A DNA stretch of 45,721 bases from Bacillota bacterium (GCA_023391635.1 JAEWAQ010000025.1:1-45721), one strand, 5' to 3'. Counted from the stretch's first letter, positions 27,063 through 36,159 are shown. Notes: generated by a model from the sequence alone, not told the origin. Translations and numbers: made by a program.

Positions 27063-27923
27063 GTGCTGGGCAGATTGTTCGACGTTTCCAACAAGCTCGT
27101 CATGTTGCTGTTACTGGCGATTGTTTTATACCCGCTGTATTATATGGCGATTGTCTCCATAAGCGCGGGCGATGCAGTTAGTCGCGGCGATGTTTATTTC
27201 ATTGCAAGAGGGATTAATTTCCATGCGTATCATCTGATTTTAAAAGATCCTGCCATCGTCCGATCCTATCTCAATACCATTCTATATACATCTGCCGGCG
27301 TAACGCTTAATTTGATAATGACTACATTATGCGCATATCCTCTGTCAAGACGGGAATTTTACGGACGTTCATTTTTTTCGTTTTTTGTTGTGTTTACGAT
27401 GTTTTTTGACGGCGGCTTGATCCCGAAATATATCGTTGTACATTCGCTCGGAATGGTAAATACGATTTGGGCATTAATCGTTCCGGTAGCGATCAATGTG
27501 TTCTATTTAATCTTGATGCGTACATTTTTCCAGAATGTTCCCGAAGAGATACACGAAGCCGCCACGATGGATGGTGTCGGGGAATTAAGAAAAATCATTC
27601 AGATCGTTCTTCCATTGTCATTACCCGTTATGGCGACGATGTTTTTGTTTTACTCTGTTTCACATTGGAACAGCTTTTTTTCGGCGCTTATCTATTTAAA
27701 TGACAACAAGCTGTATCCGATTCAGATTTTATTGCGAAATATTGTCATTCAGGGGGAAATGGCGGCTCAGATGACGGACGCGGCGGACAGGGACTTTCAA
27801 CTGTTAAGCTTAAACATAAAGTATGCGGTTGTGTATGTAGCCATTCTGCCTATATTGTTCGTCTATCCTTTTGTACAAAAATACTTCGTACAAGGATCGA
27901 TGTTAGGCTCCGTTAAAGGATGA
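27063..27923 (+). CDS. LplC/YtcP-type sugar ABC permease
   Basis: 286 residues, starting from a GTG with AAGGGGGG about 6 bases upstream and 12 bp after the LplB stop. It has the family's YPLYYMAIVSISAGDAV first loop, FFDGGLIPKYIVV, and coupling loop EAATMDGVGEL followed by IVLPLSLP. It ends FVQKYFVQGSMLGSVKG, the standard LplC C-terminus. Confidence 0.94.
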   Translation: MLGRLFDVSNKLVMLLLLAIVLYPLYYMAIVSISAGDAVSRGDVYFIARGINFHAYHLILKDPAIVRSYLNTILYTSAGVTLNLIMTTLCAYPLSRREFYGRSFFSFFVVFTMFFDGGLIPKYIVVHSLGMVNTIWALIVPVAINVFYLILMRTFFQNVPEEIHEAATMDGVGELRKIIQIVLPLSLPVMATMFLFYSVSHWNSFFSALIYLNDNKLYPIQILLRNIVIQGEMAAQMTDAADRDFQLLSLNIKYAVVYVAILPILFVYPFVQKYFVQGSMLGSVKG

Positions 27924-27945
27924 ATCCATCTATGAGGTGATTTCC

Positions 27946-28971
27946 ATGATCAAGAAAGAAACCGTAGTGAAAGAATATATATTCGAAGACGACAGACCCT
28001 TTAAAAGTTGCCATGCTTCTACTTTGGTGGCGTTGGATCAGGGGGATGTGTTGGTTTCATGGTTCGGGGGAACCGCAGAAAAAGACAGCGATGTTGCCAT
28101 ATGGATATCGCGTCGGTCGGGTACGACCGGGGAATGGTCAAAGCCATTAAAAATTGCGGATGAGGAAGGCATTGCACACTGGAACCCCGTACTGTACGTC
28201 AATAGAAGCGGAAAAATACTTCTGTTTTACAAGGTAGGTCACGAGATTACAGAATGGTTTACCAGAATGATTTCATCCACCGATAATGGATACACGTGGA
28301 TGGCGCCCGTTGAACTTGTTCCAGGAGATATTGGCGGCAGAGGTCCCGTGCGAAATAAACCGATTGAACTTGCTTGCGGAACCATTTTGGCGCCGGCATC
28401 GATCGAAAGACCAGATTTCTCGTCAGCAAGCCATCCAATAATCTGGGAATCTTTCGTCGATATTTCCTATGATCAAGGTGAAACATGGACTCGCAGCCAT
28501 AAGATATCCTTGCCGCAGAGCATGCTGGGCAATCAGAATCCGTTTCATTCCCGCGGCCTTATTCAACCCACATTATGGCAATCGAATCACTTGGATGTCC
28601 ATATGCTTATCAGAAGCACAGAAGGATTTATTTTTAGAAGCGATTCCACCGACAAGGGAAAAACGTGGTCAGAAGCTTATCCGATTAGCGTTCCGAACAA
28701 TAACAGCGGTATTGATCTTGTGAAGCTGGATAATGGGTATTTATTGCTGGTTTGTACCCCCATTAGCGGAATGACGACCTCTTCTGCGAGAACACCCTTG
28801 GTCCTATTAGGTTCAACCGATAATGGCCGAACTTGGAAAGAAGAATTTGTGTTGGAAGATCATCCCGGTGAATATTCTTATCCTGCCATCATAACGAAGG
28901 ATAAACAAATTCTGATCACTTATACTTGGAAAAGGGAAAGAGTCGCTTTTTGGAGTATTCAATATCATTAA
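27946..28971 (+). CDS. Cytoplasmic sialidase-like beta-propeller (BNR family)
   Basis: 341 residues with no signal peptide or membrane helix. Four Asp-box motifs (S/T-x-D-x-G-x-T-W; at about residues 112, 175, 235 and 292) mark a six-bladed sialidase fold. The start carries SCHASTLV and WFGGTAEKDSDVAIW, hallmarks of the predicted neuraminidases of the COG4692 type. The FRIP arginine motif of true sialidases was not seen, so the substrate may not be sialic acid; a lyase or glycosidase acting on an imported, possibly acidic oligosaccharide fits the setting. ATG 27946 has GAGG 8 bases upstream, preferred over an in-frame GTG at 27937. It lies 22 bp after the permease gene. Confidence 0.88.
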   Translation: MIKKETVVKEYIFEDDRPFKSCHASTLVALDQGDVLVSWFGGTAEKDSDVAIWISRRSGTTGEWSKPLKIADEEGIAHWNPVLYVNRSGKILLFYKVGHEITEWFTRMISSTDNGYTWMAPVELVPGDIGGRGPVRNKPIELACGTILAPASIERPDFSSASHPIIWESFVDISYDQGETWTRSHKISLPQSMLGNQNPFHSRGLIQPTLWQSNHLDVHMLIRSTEGFIFRSDSTDKGKTWSEAYPISVPNNNSGIDLVKLDNGYLLLVCTPISGMTTSSARTPLVLLGSTDNGRTWKEEFVLEDHPGEYSYPAIITKDKQILITYTWKRERVAFWSIQYH

Positions 28972-29008
28972 TTCGCATGTTGTTTAGGAGAAAGCAGGAG
29001 GATCGGAT

Positions 29009-29617
29009 ATGGAACTTTTCATCATACGTCACGGTCAATCAGAAGCGAATGTCGTTACTTACGATATGCCGGATCCGGAATTAACCGCATTGGGTCGGAA
29101 GCAAGCGGAGGAAGTTTCAGAATGCATGAAAGAAGTGAAACTCGATCACTTATTGTCAAGTCCTTTGATTCGCGCAATCGATACAGCATTGCCACTGGCG
29201 AAAAAACTCGATATGCCTATTGAAATATGGAAATATACTTATGAAGAAAGAGGATTGTCGCCTTATCGAGGCCCTACGAAAGAAGCGTTGCAGAAACGAT
29301 ATGCCCCTATGCGCTTCCATAACGAGATGGAACCGGAAGGTTGGTATTATCCGGGCGAAGAAACTTCCGAATCTGCCCAGTTACGTTCCGATTTGGTTTA
29401 TGAAGATTTATTGGCTGAATATAGGGGAAAACGCGTTGCATTATTTGCACATGGCAATTTTAATCGAAGACTGTTATTGTCATTTCTCGGGAATAAGCAC
29501 GATAGCCAAATTTATTTCGATAAATCGAACGGTTCAATTTATCATGTAAGTATAAAAGAATCTCAAAAAACCATTCATTATATGGGTGAAATGAATCGAA
29601 TGTTCAACAAACTTTAA
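29009..29617 (+). CDS. Histidine phosphatase family protein
   Basis: 202 residues. The catalytic RHG motif (His8) sits at the start, with the second histidine in FAHGN (His148). These enzymes form a phosphohistidine intermediate and remove phosphate from sugars, cofactors or proteins. GGAGG lies 7 bases before the ATG, and the gene is 37 bp after the sialidase-like gene, so it is likely the last gene of the module. It may remove phosphate from a sugar phosphate, which cannot be specified. Confidence 0.9.
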   Translation: MELFIIRHGQSEANVVTYDMPDPELTALGRKQAEEVSECMKEVKLDHLLSSPLIRAIDTALPLAKKLDMPIEIWKYTYEERGLSPYRGPTKEALQKRYAPMRFHNEMEPEGWYYPGEETSESAQLRSDLVYEDLLAEYRGKRVALFAHGNFNRRLLLSFLGNKHDSQIYFDKSNGSIYHVSIKESQKTIHYMGEMNRMFNKL

Positions 29618-29682
29618 TGCTTGCAAGGGAAGTGGGCCGGCTAGAAGTTACGTGCTTCGCCGGGCACGCTGCGGACCAGAAA

Positions 29683-29716
29683 AAAGCCGCCCGATCGGGC
29701 CCGATCGGGCGGCTTT
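29683..29716 (-). terminator. Strong terminator of the ABC-F gene
   Basis: A perfect 34-nt palindrome (arms 29683-29699 and 29700-29716) rich in G+C. On the minus strand it is followed by a run of six T in total, right after the ABC-F stop at 29733. On the plus strand only three T follow, so it acts mainly for the minus-strand gene. Confidence 0.85.
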
Positions 29717-29732
29717 CGCCAGCTTCGCCAAC

Positions 29733-31352
29733 TTACGCCGGCAGCATGCGCGCGCGCAATTCCTTCACTTCCGGATGATCGAGATATTCTTCATACGTCA
29801 TCAAGCGATCGATGATACCGTTAGGCGTAATCTCGATGATGCGATTGGCGATCGTCTCGACGAATTGATGGTCGTGGGAAGTGAAGATGATCGGACCGTC
29901 GAAGTCGATCAACCCGTTGTTGAGCGCCGTGATCGATTCCAAGTCCAGGTGGTTCGTCGGCTCGTCAAGCAGCAGCACGTTCCCGCCGCCCAGCATCATC
30001 TTCGACAGCATGCAGCGCACCTTCTCGCCCCCGGACAGCACCGATGCCTTCTTCAGTGCCTCGTCGCCCGAGAACAGCATGCGGCCCAGGAACCCTCGGA
30101 TGAACGATTCGTCCTGTTCCTTGGAATATTGGCGCAGCCATTCCACGAGGTTCAATTCCACGCCTTCGAAGTATGCCGTATTATCCTTCGGAAAATACGC
30201 CTGCGTCGTCGTCACGCCCCATTGGACCGATCCGCCCTCGGGTTCCCGCTCTCCGACCAACACCTGGAACAACGCCGTTTTGGCCAATCCGTTCGGGCCG
30301 ACAAGCGCGATCTTATCTCCCTTGTTCAATACGAAAGAAATACCGTCAAGCACTTTCTCGCCGTCCACGGTCGCCGTGACATTTTCCACCGATACGACTT
30401 GCTTGCCGACTTCCCGCTCCGGCTTGAAGTTGATGAACGGATACTTGCGGCTCGACGGCTTGATGTCGTCCAGCGAGATCTTGTCAAGCAGCTTGCGCCG
30501 GCTCGTCGCCTGTTTCGCCTTCGACTTGTTCGCCGAGAAGCGCTGGATGAACGCCTGCAGCTCCTTGATCTTGTCTTCCTTCTTCTTGTTCTGGTCCCGC
30601 ATCAATTGCAGCGCGAGCTGGCTCGACTCGTACCAGAAATCGTAGTTGCCGACGTACATCTGAATCTTGGCGAAGTCGATGTCGGCGATGTGCGTGCACA
30701 CCTGGTTCAGGAAGTGCCGATCATGGGACACGACGATGACGGTGCCTTCATAGCGAGACAGGAAATCCTCGAGCCAGCGCACCGATTCGATATCGAGGTG
30801 GTTAGTAGGCTCGTCGAGCAGCAAAATGTTCGGGTTGCCGAACAGCGCCTGTGCGAGCAGAACGCGAACTTTCTCGTTGCCACCGAGTTCCGCCATCTTC
30901 TTGTCGTGCAGATCGGTCGTGATACCGAGCCCGTTGAGCAAGCCGGCCGCTTCGCTCTCGGCTTCCCAGCCGTTCATCTCGGCAAACTCGGCTTCGAGTT
31001 CGCCCGCGCGCATGCCATCCTCATCCGTGAACGGATCCTTGAGATAGATCGCGTCCTTCTCCTTCATGACGGCGTACAAGCGCTGGTGGCCCATGATAAC
31101 CGTCTCGAGCACTTGGTAATCGTCGTACTCATAATGGTTCTGCTTCAACACCGCCATCCGCTCGTTCGGCGGAATGTGCACTTCGCCGCTTGACGGCTCG
31201 ACGTCACCGGATAGAATCTTCAGAAACGTCGATTTGCCGGCGCCGTTGGCCCCGATGAGGCCGTAGCAGTTGCCGGGGGTGAACTTGATGTTCACGTCTT
31301 CAAACAAGGGGCGCTTGCCGAACCTGAGGCTAATGCCGTTAACGGTAATCAT
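29733..31352 (-). CDS. ABC-F family ATPase (YkpA/YbiT type)
   Basis: 539 residues: two ATPase domains joined by a charged linker, with no membrane segments, as in ABC-F proteins that act at the ribosome. NBD1 has GANGAGKST and DEPTNHLD; NBD2 has DEPTNHLD and SGGEKVR. The first signature reads LGGNE rather than LSGGE, and the second Walker A reads GPNGLAKT rather than GxGKT; similar changes occur, as I recall, across the YkpA/YbiT branch, so they are probably family traits. The role may be translation under stress. It lies 21 bp after the MBL hydrolase gene and may be cotranscribed. Confidence 0.93.
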   Translation of the reverse strand: MITVNGISLRFGKRPLFEDVNIKFTPGNCYGLIGANGAGKSTFLKILSGDVEPSSGEVHIPPNERMAVLKQNHYEYDDYQVLETVIMGHQRLYAVMKEKDAIYLKDPFTDEDGMRAGELEAEFAEMNGWEAESEAAGLLNGLGITTDLHDKKMAELGGNEKVRVLLAQALFGNPNILLLDEPTNHLDIESVRWLEDFLSRYEGTVIVVSHDRHFLNQVCTHIADIDFAKIQMYVGNYDFWYESSQLALQLMRDQNKKKEDKIKELQAFIQRFSANKSKAKQATSRRKLLDKISLDDIKPSSRKYPFINFKPEREVGKQVVSVENVTATVDGEKVLDGISFVLNKGDKIALVGPNGLAKTALFQVLVGEREPEGGSVQWGVTTTQAYFPKDNTAYFEGVELNLVEWLRQYSKEQDESFIRGFLGRMLFSGDEALKKASVLSGGEKVRCMLSKMMLGGGNVLLLDEPTNHLDLESITALNNGLIDFDGPIIFTSHDHQFVETIANRIIEITPNGIIDRLMTYEEYLDHPEVKELRARMLPA

Positions 31353-31373
31353 GAATCGAACCCATCCTTTGCG

Positions 31374-32390
31374 TCAATGATCGTGATCCTTGCTATCTTC
31401 GGCTGATTCGGCGGAGGCGTCCGCTTGCCCAGCAGCCTCGCCGTCAATCTGAAACCGCATCGTCTCCCCATGCTGCAGAAGGAACAGCCGTTCCTCCGGC
31501 AGTCCCATACTGCATCTGGCGGATTCAAGCCGCTCCAGCGCCTCCTTGGGCGTGTCGTCCGCAAGCTTGAACGCGCCGTAATGCATCGGCACGAAATACT
31601 GCGCGCCCAGGTCGAGGAACGCTTGCAGCGATTCTTCCGGGCTGACGTGCTGCGCGGACATGAACCATTCGGGATCGTAGGCGCCGATCGGCATCAAGGC
31701 GATATCGATCTCGAACTTGCTGCCGATGTCGCTGAACCCGCGGAAATACCCGCTATCGCCCGCGAAATACACGGTTGGCCCGTTGTCCGGCTGTATCACC
31801 CATCCGCCCCAATGGGACAAGTTCTTGTCCCACGGATTGCGCCGCGTCCAATGCTGGGCGGGAACGAACGTGAACTTCACCTTCCGATGTTGCTCGTCTT
31901 CCCACCAATGGAGCTCCGTCGTATCGCGGAAGCCGCGAAGCGCGAGCTTGGACTTCAAGCCGGCCGGTACGAGCATGTGCTTCTGCCCGGGCAGCCTTCG
32001 CAGCGACCCCATATGAAGATGATCGTAGTGGGAGTGGGAGACAAGCACGACATCGACCTCGGGCATGTCCGACAATCGAACGCCTGGCGGCGACAACCGT
32101 TTCTGCAAAGCCATCCTCCGCGCCCATACGGGATCGGTGACGATATTGAGTCCGTTCAACTGGATCAGGAAAGTCGAATGTCCGATCCAGGTGATGGAAG
32201 GTTCGTTGCGATTGCGATGCAGGAAAACGAGATCCGGGTTGGCATTCGGTATGCAGTGACTGTAATCCCTGCTCGCGCGAATGCGGTTCAGCCGTTCCTG
32301 ACTCCATCGGCCAATCTGACCCATGGGAGCATTATTAACACGCGCCGCATCCAGATTGCCGAAGCGTTGCATGAAGCGTTGCTTGCGCAT
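31374..32390 (-). CDS. MBL-fold metallo-hydrolase (NAPE-PLD/UlaG-like)
   Basis: 338 residues. The zinc-binding SHSHYDH motif (HxHxDH) is followed by AGDSGYF and a late PMHYGAF with further ligands. WIGHSTFLIQLNG and the FTFVPAQHWTRR segment match NAPE-PLD-like members, which cleave phosphodiesters of lipids in other organisms; the bacterial substrate is unknown. The reading frame is open to 32420, but GGAGG lies 6 bases before the ATG at 32390 and nothing precedes 32420, so 32390 is chosen. The C-terminus is acidic and ends HDH. Confidence 0.9.
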   Translation of the reverse strand: MRKQRFMQRFGNLDAARVNNAPMGQIGRWSQERLNRIRASRDYSHCIPNANPDLVFLHRNRNEPSITWIGHSTFLIQLNGLNIVTDPVWARRMALQKRLSPPGVRLSDMPEVDVVLVSHSHYDHLHMGSLRRLPGQKHMLVPAGLKSKLALRGFRDTTELHWWEDEQHRKVKFTFVPAQHWTRRNPWDKNLSHWGGWVIQPDNGPTVYFAGDSGYFRGFSDIGSKFEIDIALMPIGAYDPEWFMSAQHVSPEESLQAFLDLGAQYFVPMHYGAFKLADDTPKEALERLESARCSMGLPEERLFLLQHGETMRFQIDGEAAGQADASAESAEDSKDHDH

Positions 32391-32461
32391 GAAATCCCTC
32401 CGATGACTGTGCTCACTCATACTATATCAGGAAACCGCGTTTTGTACCAAGTCGTCGCACG

Positions 32462-32495
32462 AAAAAGGCCCCCGCCCGGGCGGACAAGTCCGCAA
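32462..32495 (-). terminator. Terminator of the YcdB/SLH gene
   Basis: On the minus strand a GCGGAC-TT-GTCCGC hairpin overlaps a CCGCCCGGGCGG palindrome and is followed by GGGCCTTTTT, 17 bp after the gene's stop. Confidence 0.55.
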
Positions 32496-32511
32496 GCGAA
32501 GGCATAATCGT

Positions 32512-34800
32512 TCACCATCCGAACAGATCCGGTCCTTCTTGCAGCGGGCGATCCAGCGACGCCTGCTTGTCGGCAAGCCGCGACAGGACGATGGCCCCCT
32601 CCGCCAGCGACACAGGCGATCCGGGCCGGAACAAGCCGTTCGACGTCGTCAGAAGACCCAGCTTAAGGGCGAGCGCAACCGCTCCGGTGTCGGAAATATT
32701 GCGATAATCCTTCAATCCGGCAACCGCCGAGTCACCCGACAAAGTAGCCGACAGCTTCCCGTATCCGGCCAATTGGGTGAGGAATGCAGCCAACTCCTCG
32801 CGGGTAAGCAATTCGTCCAGGCGCGATTGCGATTCCGCGTCCTGCTTGAGCAAGCCGTGTTCCGCAAGATAGGCCACAGCTGAAGCATACGGGGAGAATT
32901 CCTCGACTTCGGCATATTGAGCGGAATTGTACCTTGAACGGTACTCATCGGGACGAATGGCCGCATGTACCATGCTGAGCCATTCCCCCCGCTTCAACGG
33001 GCGATCGGGCTCAAGCAAGTCGGAGCTTTCCGCTCCCAATAGGACACCGTGATCCCACATCAGCTGCAGCGCATCACGGGCTTTATGTTGTTTCGCATCA
33101 TCGGGAAGCGGGCCTCCTGCGGATTGTCTCCAGACGTCCTTTTCTCGAATCACATTCCCCGTTATGGCATCGACAGAAGCCCTCCACCCTAAAGGGTTTC
33201 CCTCTAAATCCACGACATACGCCAACGCGGCAGCGGGTGCGGCATATTTTCCTTGTACCACTGCCTGATAATCGTAGGAGTAGACCCACTTTAGTTTCAT
33301 GACGAAACGGTGATCGAGTGCTTGTTCCGCTTCTTCCGTCGTTATCTTCGCTTCATCGGATGCCAACTTGTCATACGGAAATCCCTGCTCCTCCAGACGA
33401 AATGCGGCCAGCTTGCCTTCACCATCTATCGTGACGGTCGCCGAAGCGTTCAGAACCGGAATGTCCTGGTCGAATAACTGATAATCAAACATGAAATAAA
33501 CATCCGATCGTTCGGGGTCGTCCTCTTCCGTCAGTTCGTACCGCTTGTATCGCCGGTCTGCATCGGGCACATAGCGGCTCATCCACGCGTCTGCCGCCTT
33601 CAGGGCGTCGGATTGCTTGATTTTCGGCAAAGAATCGCGGCGTTCGAAGAAGAAATCCGAAGCATAATACAACAATTGCCCTGTTGATCCGTCGACTCGC
33701 GCCCTTTGATTCCCTTTACCGCCATCTTCTCTCTCATATTCCCAGATTAATTGGATGTGATCCGGACTGTCGCTGCCATAGTAATTGGAATCGATACGTT
33801 CCAATGAGCTCCCTGGCGGTATATCCGTGTATGCGGCGATTTCCGCTGCGGCTTGCTCCGGCGTTACGGCCCGTTTCACGAAGGGGTGCGACGATTTCGG
33901 AACGGATACGTTCTCCCATTCATACTCGTAAGGAATAGCTCCGCTCTCTTTCAAGTACACTCTCTCATTCCAGACTTTCGGGACGTACACCAACTTCCAC
34001 TGCGATCCCGGCGACTCGGCGCCGTTTTCCGCAAACTCGTCGGTATAGACCAATTCCAGTTTCAAATTGCTGCGCCATTGTTCTTTTGCCTGCTCAGCCG
34101 TTAACGTAACCTCGGTCGAATCGGGAAATTGATACACCCATCCGTCCAATTTGAATTGAAAAACCTGTCCATCGCCATCTATCATGATCAAGGCTTGCTG
34201 ATCGTCCAGCGGAATCCCGTCGTATTCAAGCCCAAACGCAAATGTAAAGAAAGCAGGACCGAACAATGGGCTCACCCAATCGAGATGGTCGGAAGGAACT
34301 GCCTGTTCGACAATCGACAGCTTCCGATAAGAAGGCAGGGATTGGCGAACAAATTGCTCCGCCTTCGCTTTCGCCATTTCTCTTGTGACCGTTGTTGGGT
34401 AAGGTTTCCCTCCCCAATGCGCTTCCGTGTAATACAGCCAATAAAGCAAGCTGCCAGTGACCGCATCCACTTCCGTTTCCAGCGCGAACGGAGTCGGCCC
34501 CGATTCGTCAACCCAACTCATGCGCCAAATGGCGGGAGAAATCGCTCTGTTATAGGAATAGTCCGTTAATTCCGTAGATGCCGGCTCCAAAGCGGATACT
34601 TCCGGTTTCAGCTTTCTAATGAAGCGGACCGCTTCATCCTTGCCGATGTTCACGTACGCGGGATCAGGCCCTTGTTCCACCGATTCGGCGGCCGATTGTT
34701 CCGGTTCCGCCTCCTCCGCATACGTTCGTTGGAGAGAGCCTAACGCAGCAATACTCAATAGCGAAACGATCAATACATATTTGATAAGCCTTCCCAACAT
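32512..34800 (-). CDS. YcdB/YcdC repeat surface protein with C-terminal SLH domains
   Basis: 762 residues. A signal peptide (hydrophobic stretch ending around QRTYAEE) is followed by tandem YcdB/YcdC-type repeats that each end in a DGxTGxLLY or DAxTGxxx turn (for example LETEVDAVTGSLLYW, ARVDGSTGQLLYY, SVDAITGNVIREKD). The last ~190 residues contain about three degenerate S-layer homology motifs (HKARDALQLMWDHGVLL, YASAVAYLAEHGLLK, ALALKLGLL), which bind secondary wall polymer. It is therefore a secreted, wall-attached protein; YcdB/YcdC repeats resemble PepSY-like domains and have no clear enzymatic role. ATG 34800 has GGAGG 8 bases upstream. Confidence 0.9.
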   Translation of the reverse strand: MLGRLIKYVLIVSLLSIAALGSLQRTYAEEAEPEQSAAESVEQGPDPAYVNIGKDEAVRFIRKLKPEVSALEPASTELTDYSYNRAISPAIWRMSWVDESGPTPFALETEVDAVTGSLLYWLYYTEAHWGGKPYPTTVTREMAKAKAEQFVRQSLPSYRKLSIVEQAVPSDHLDWVSPLFGPAFFTFAFGLEYDGIPLDDQQALIMIDGDGQVFQFKLDGWVYQFPDSTEVTLTAEQAKEQWRSNLKLELVYTDEFAENGAESPGSQWKLVYVPKVWNERVYLKESGAIPYEYEWENVSVPKSSHPFVKRAVTPEQAAAEIAAYTDIPPGSSLERIDSNYYGSDSPDHIQLIWEYEREDGGKGNQRARVDGSTGQLLYYASDFFFERRDSLPKIKQSDALKAADAWMSRYVPDADRRYKRYELTEEDDPERSDVYFMFDYQLFDQDIPVLNASATVTIDGEGKLAAFRLEEQGFPYDKLASDEAKITTEEAEQALDHRFVMKLKWVYSYDYQAVVQGKYAAPAAALAYVVDLEGNPLGWRASVDAITGNVIREKDVWRQSAGGPLPDDAKQHKARDALQLMWDHGVLLGAESSDLLEPDRPLKRGEWLSMVHAAIRPDEYRSRYNSAQYAEVEEFSPYASAVAYLAEHGLLKQDAESQSRLDELLTREELAAFLTQLAGYGKLSATLSGDSAVAGLKDYRNISDTGAVALALKLGLLTTSNGLFRPGSPVSLAEGAIVLSRLADKQASLDRPLQEGPDLFGW

Positions 34801-34927
34801 ATCCACTACCTCCGAAAGTTATCATTCATCAGGGCCTGCTCTGTGTAAAATTCTACATTTTGAGGGAAAATCCTTCGTTATTCGCCAAAAAGGCCGGCGG
34901 CAAGAAAGATGAACGCGATCCTTCGCT

Positions 34928-34957
34928 TTGGCATCATTCGCAAGAATGCGGTATTGT
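34928..34957 (+). promoter_or_regulatory. Candidate promoter of the CvfC gene
   Basis: TTGGCA (34928-34933), 18-bp spacer, TATTGT (34952-34957). About 37 bp before the CvfC start in the 194-bp divergent gap. Confidence 0.35.
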
Positions 34958-34994
34958 AAAGGAATGAGAAGGTTATCGCAGAAAGGAGCGTGTT

Positions 34995-36155
34995 TTGAAA
35001 ATGAAACTGTTATCCATCGAACCTACGCCGAGCCCGAACTCCATGAAGCTGAACGTGGACGAACGGCTAACGCCCGGCATTCGCCGCGAATACAAACCCG
35101 AGCAGGCGGAGCAGGCTCCGCCGCTGATCGCGCGGCTGCTGCGCATTCCGGGCGTGACGGAAGTGTTCCACACGGCTGATTTCCTCGCGGTAGAACGCCA
35201 GGGCCGGGCGGACTGGGCCGCGATCTTGCAAGAAGTGAAGGAAATATTCGGCTCGGAAGGCGACGGCGCGGCGGAGAGCGCGGTCCCAGAAGCCGGCGGT
35301 TTCGGAGAAGCGCACGTGCTCGTACAGATGTACCGCGGCATCCCGATGCAGGTGCGGGTGAAGGTTGGCGGCGTAGAAGCCGGAAGAGCGGCATTGCCCG
35401 AACGGTTCTCGCGCGCCGTCACGGAAGCGGCCGGCGCCACGATGATCCGCGAGCGCAAGCTGGAGGAGTTCGGCGTACGTTACGGAGAAACGCAGGAAGT
35501 GTTGGACGAAATCGTGCGCGAGCTGGATGCGACGTATACGGATGAGCGGATTCGCGGCTTGGTGGAGCAGGCGAAGATCGCCGGGCCCGAAGCGCCGCCG
35601 CCGGCGCCTCCTGCTCCGACGACCGCCGAGGAACTGGCAGTGGCGCTGACCGATGGCGACTGGCGCAAACGCTATGCCGCGCTTGAGCGGTTCAAGCCGG
35701 AGCCGGAGCACCTGCCGCTGATCGCGCAAGCGCTGAGAGATGCGCAGATGTCCGTGCGGCGGCTGGCCGTTGTCTACCTCGGCGATTTGAAGACGGCGGA
35801 AGCGATAAAGCTGCTGTTCGTTGCGCTAAAGGATGCTGCCGTCGTCGTCCGGCGGACTGCGGGCGATGCCTTGTCCGACATTGGCGACCCCGTCGCGATC
35901 GGCCCCATGGTCGAAACGCTGGGCGATCCCAGCAAGATCGTCCGCTGGCGCGCCGCGCGCTTTCTCTACGAAGCCGGCGACGAGACGGCGCTGGATGCGC
36001 TCCGCCGCATAGCCGTGGAGGAGCCGGAATTCGAAGTGCGCCTGCAGGCCGAGATGGCCGTCGCCCGCATCGAACGCGGCGAAGAAGCCGCCGGATCGGT
36101 CTGGCAGCAGATGACGCGCATGCGCGAGCAGGAGAAGGATCAAGGCAAGGAGTGA
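34995..36155 (+). CDS. cvfC: Conserved virulence factor C-like protein (NifU-N plus HEAT repeats)
   Basis: 386 residues. The first ~88 match a NifU/Nfu N-terminal domain (EPTPSPNSMKLNVDE ... GVTEVFHTADFLAVER). After a central region and a Pro/Ala-rich linker (about 196-210), residues ~215-370 hold HEAT/PBS-lyase-type repeats (RRLAVVYLGDLKTAEAIKLLFVAL is one blade). In Staphylococcus CvfC affects virulence gene expression, but its mechanism is unknown; here it is a housekeeping-type gene. TTG at 34995 has AAAGGAG 6 bases ahead; the ATG at 35001 is the alternative. It is followed 4 bp later by a lipoprotein gene. Confidence 0.88.
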   Translation: MKMKLLSIEPTPSPNSMKLNVDERLTPGIRREYKPEQAEQAPPLIARLLRIPGVTEVFHTADFLAVERQGRADWAAILQEVKEIFGSEGDGAAESAVPEAGGFGEAHVLVQMYRGIPMQVRVKVGGVEAGRAALPERFSRAVTEAAGATMIRERKLEEFGVRYGETQEVLDEIVRELDATYTDERIRGLVEQAKIAGPEAPPPAPPAPTTAEELAVALTDGDWRKRYAALERFKPEPEHLPLIAQALRDAQMSVRRLAVVYLGDLKTAEAIKLLFVALKDAAVVVRRTAGDALSDIGDPVAIGPMVETLGDPSKIVRWRAARFLYEAGDETALDALRRIAVEEPEFEVRLQAEMAVARIERGEEAAGSVWQQMTRMREQEKDQGKE

Positions 36156-36159
36156 AGCG

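Larger units (their letters stand above)
21715..29635. other. AT-rich sugar-uptake module, probably acquired
   Basis: G+C drops sharply across this block: one 60-base line at 22801 has 37% G+C, while a line at 20341 has 60%. The block holds six plus-strand genes with a complete logic (regulator, binding protein, two permeases, hydrolase-like propeller, phosphatase) and its own promoter and terminator. No integrase, transposase or flanking direct repeat was found, so transfer is inferred from composition only. Confidence 0.6.

Noticed and set aside
21702..29682. Transposon or integrative element ends around the AT-rich block
   Set aside because: No integrase, transposase, tRNA attachment site, or matching direct or inverted repeats were found at either border.
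30880..30900. ABC-F signature LGGNE as a damaged ATPase site
   Set aside because: Similar altered signatures occur in the YkpA/YbiT branch as I recall it, and the rest of the protein is intact, so a family trait is more likely than decay.
29652..31193. A 513-codon plus-strand open frame
   Set aside because: It is fully antisense to the well-supported ABC-F gene, its sequence is rich in Arg/His/Gln with no known domain, and it has no good ribosome site.
31425..32507. A 360-codon plus-strand open frame
   Set aside because: It lies opposite the MBL hydrolase gene, whose zinc motifs and ribosome site support the minus strand.
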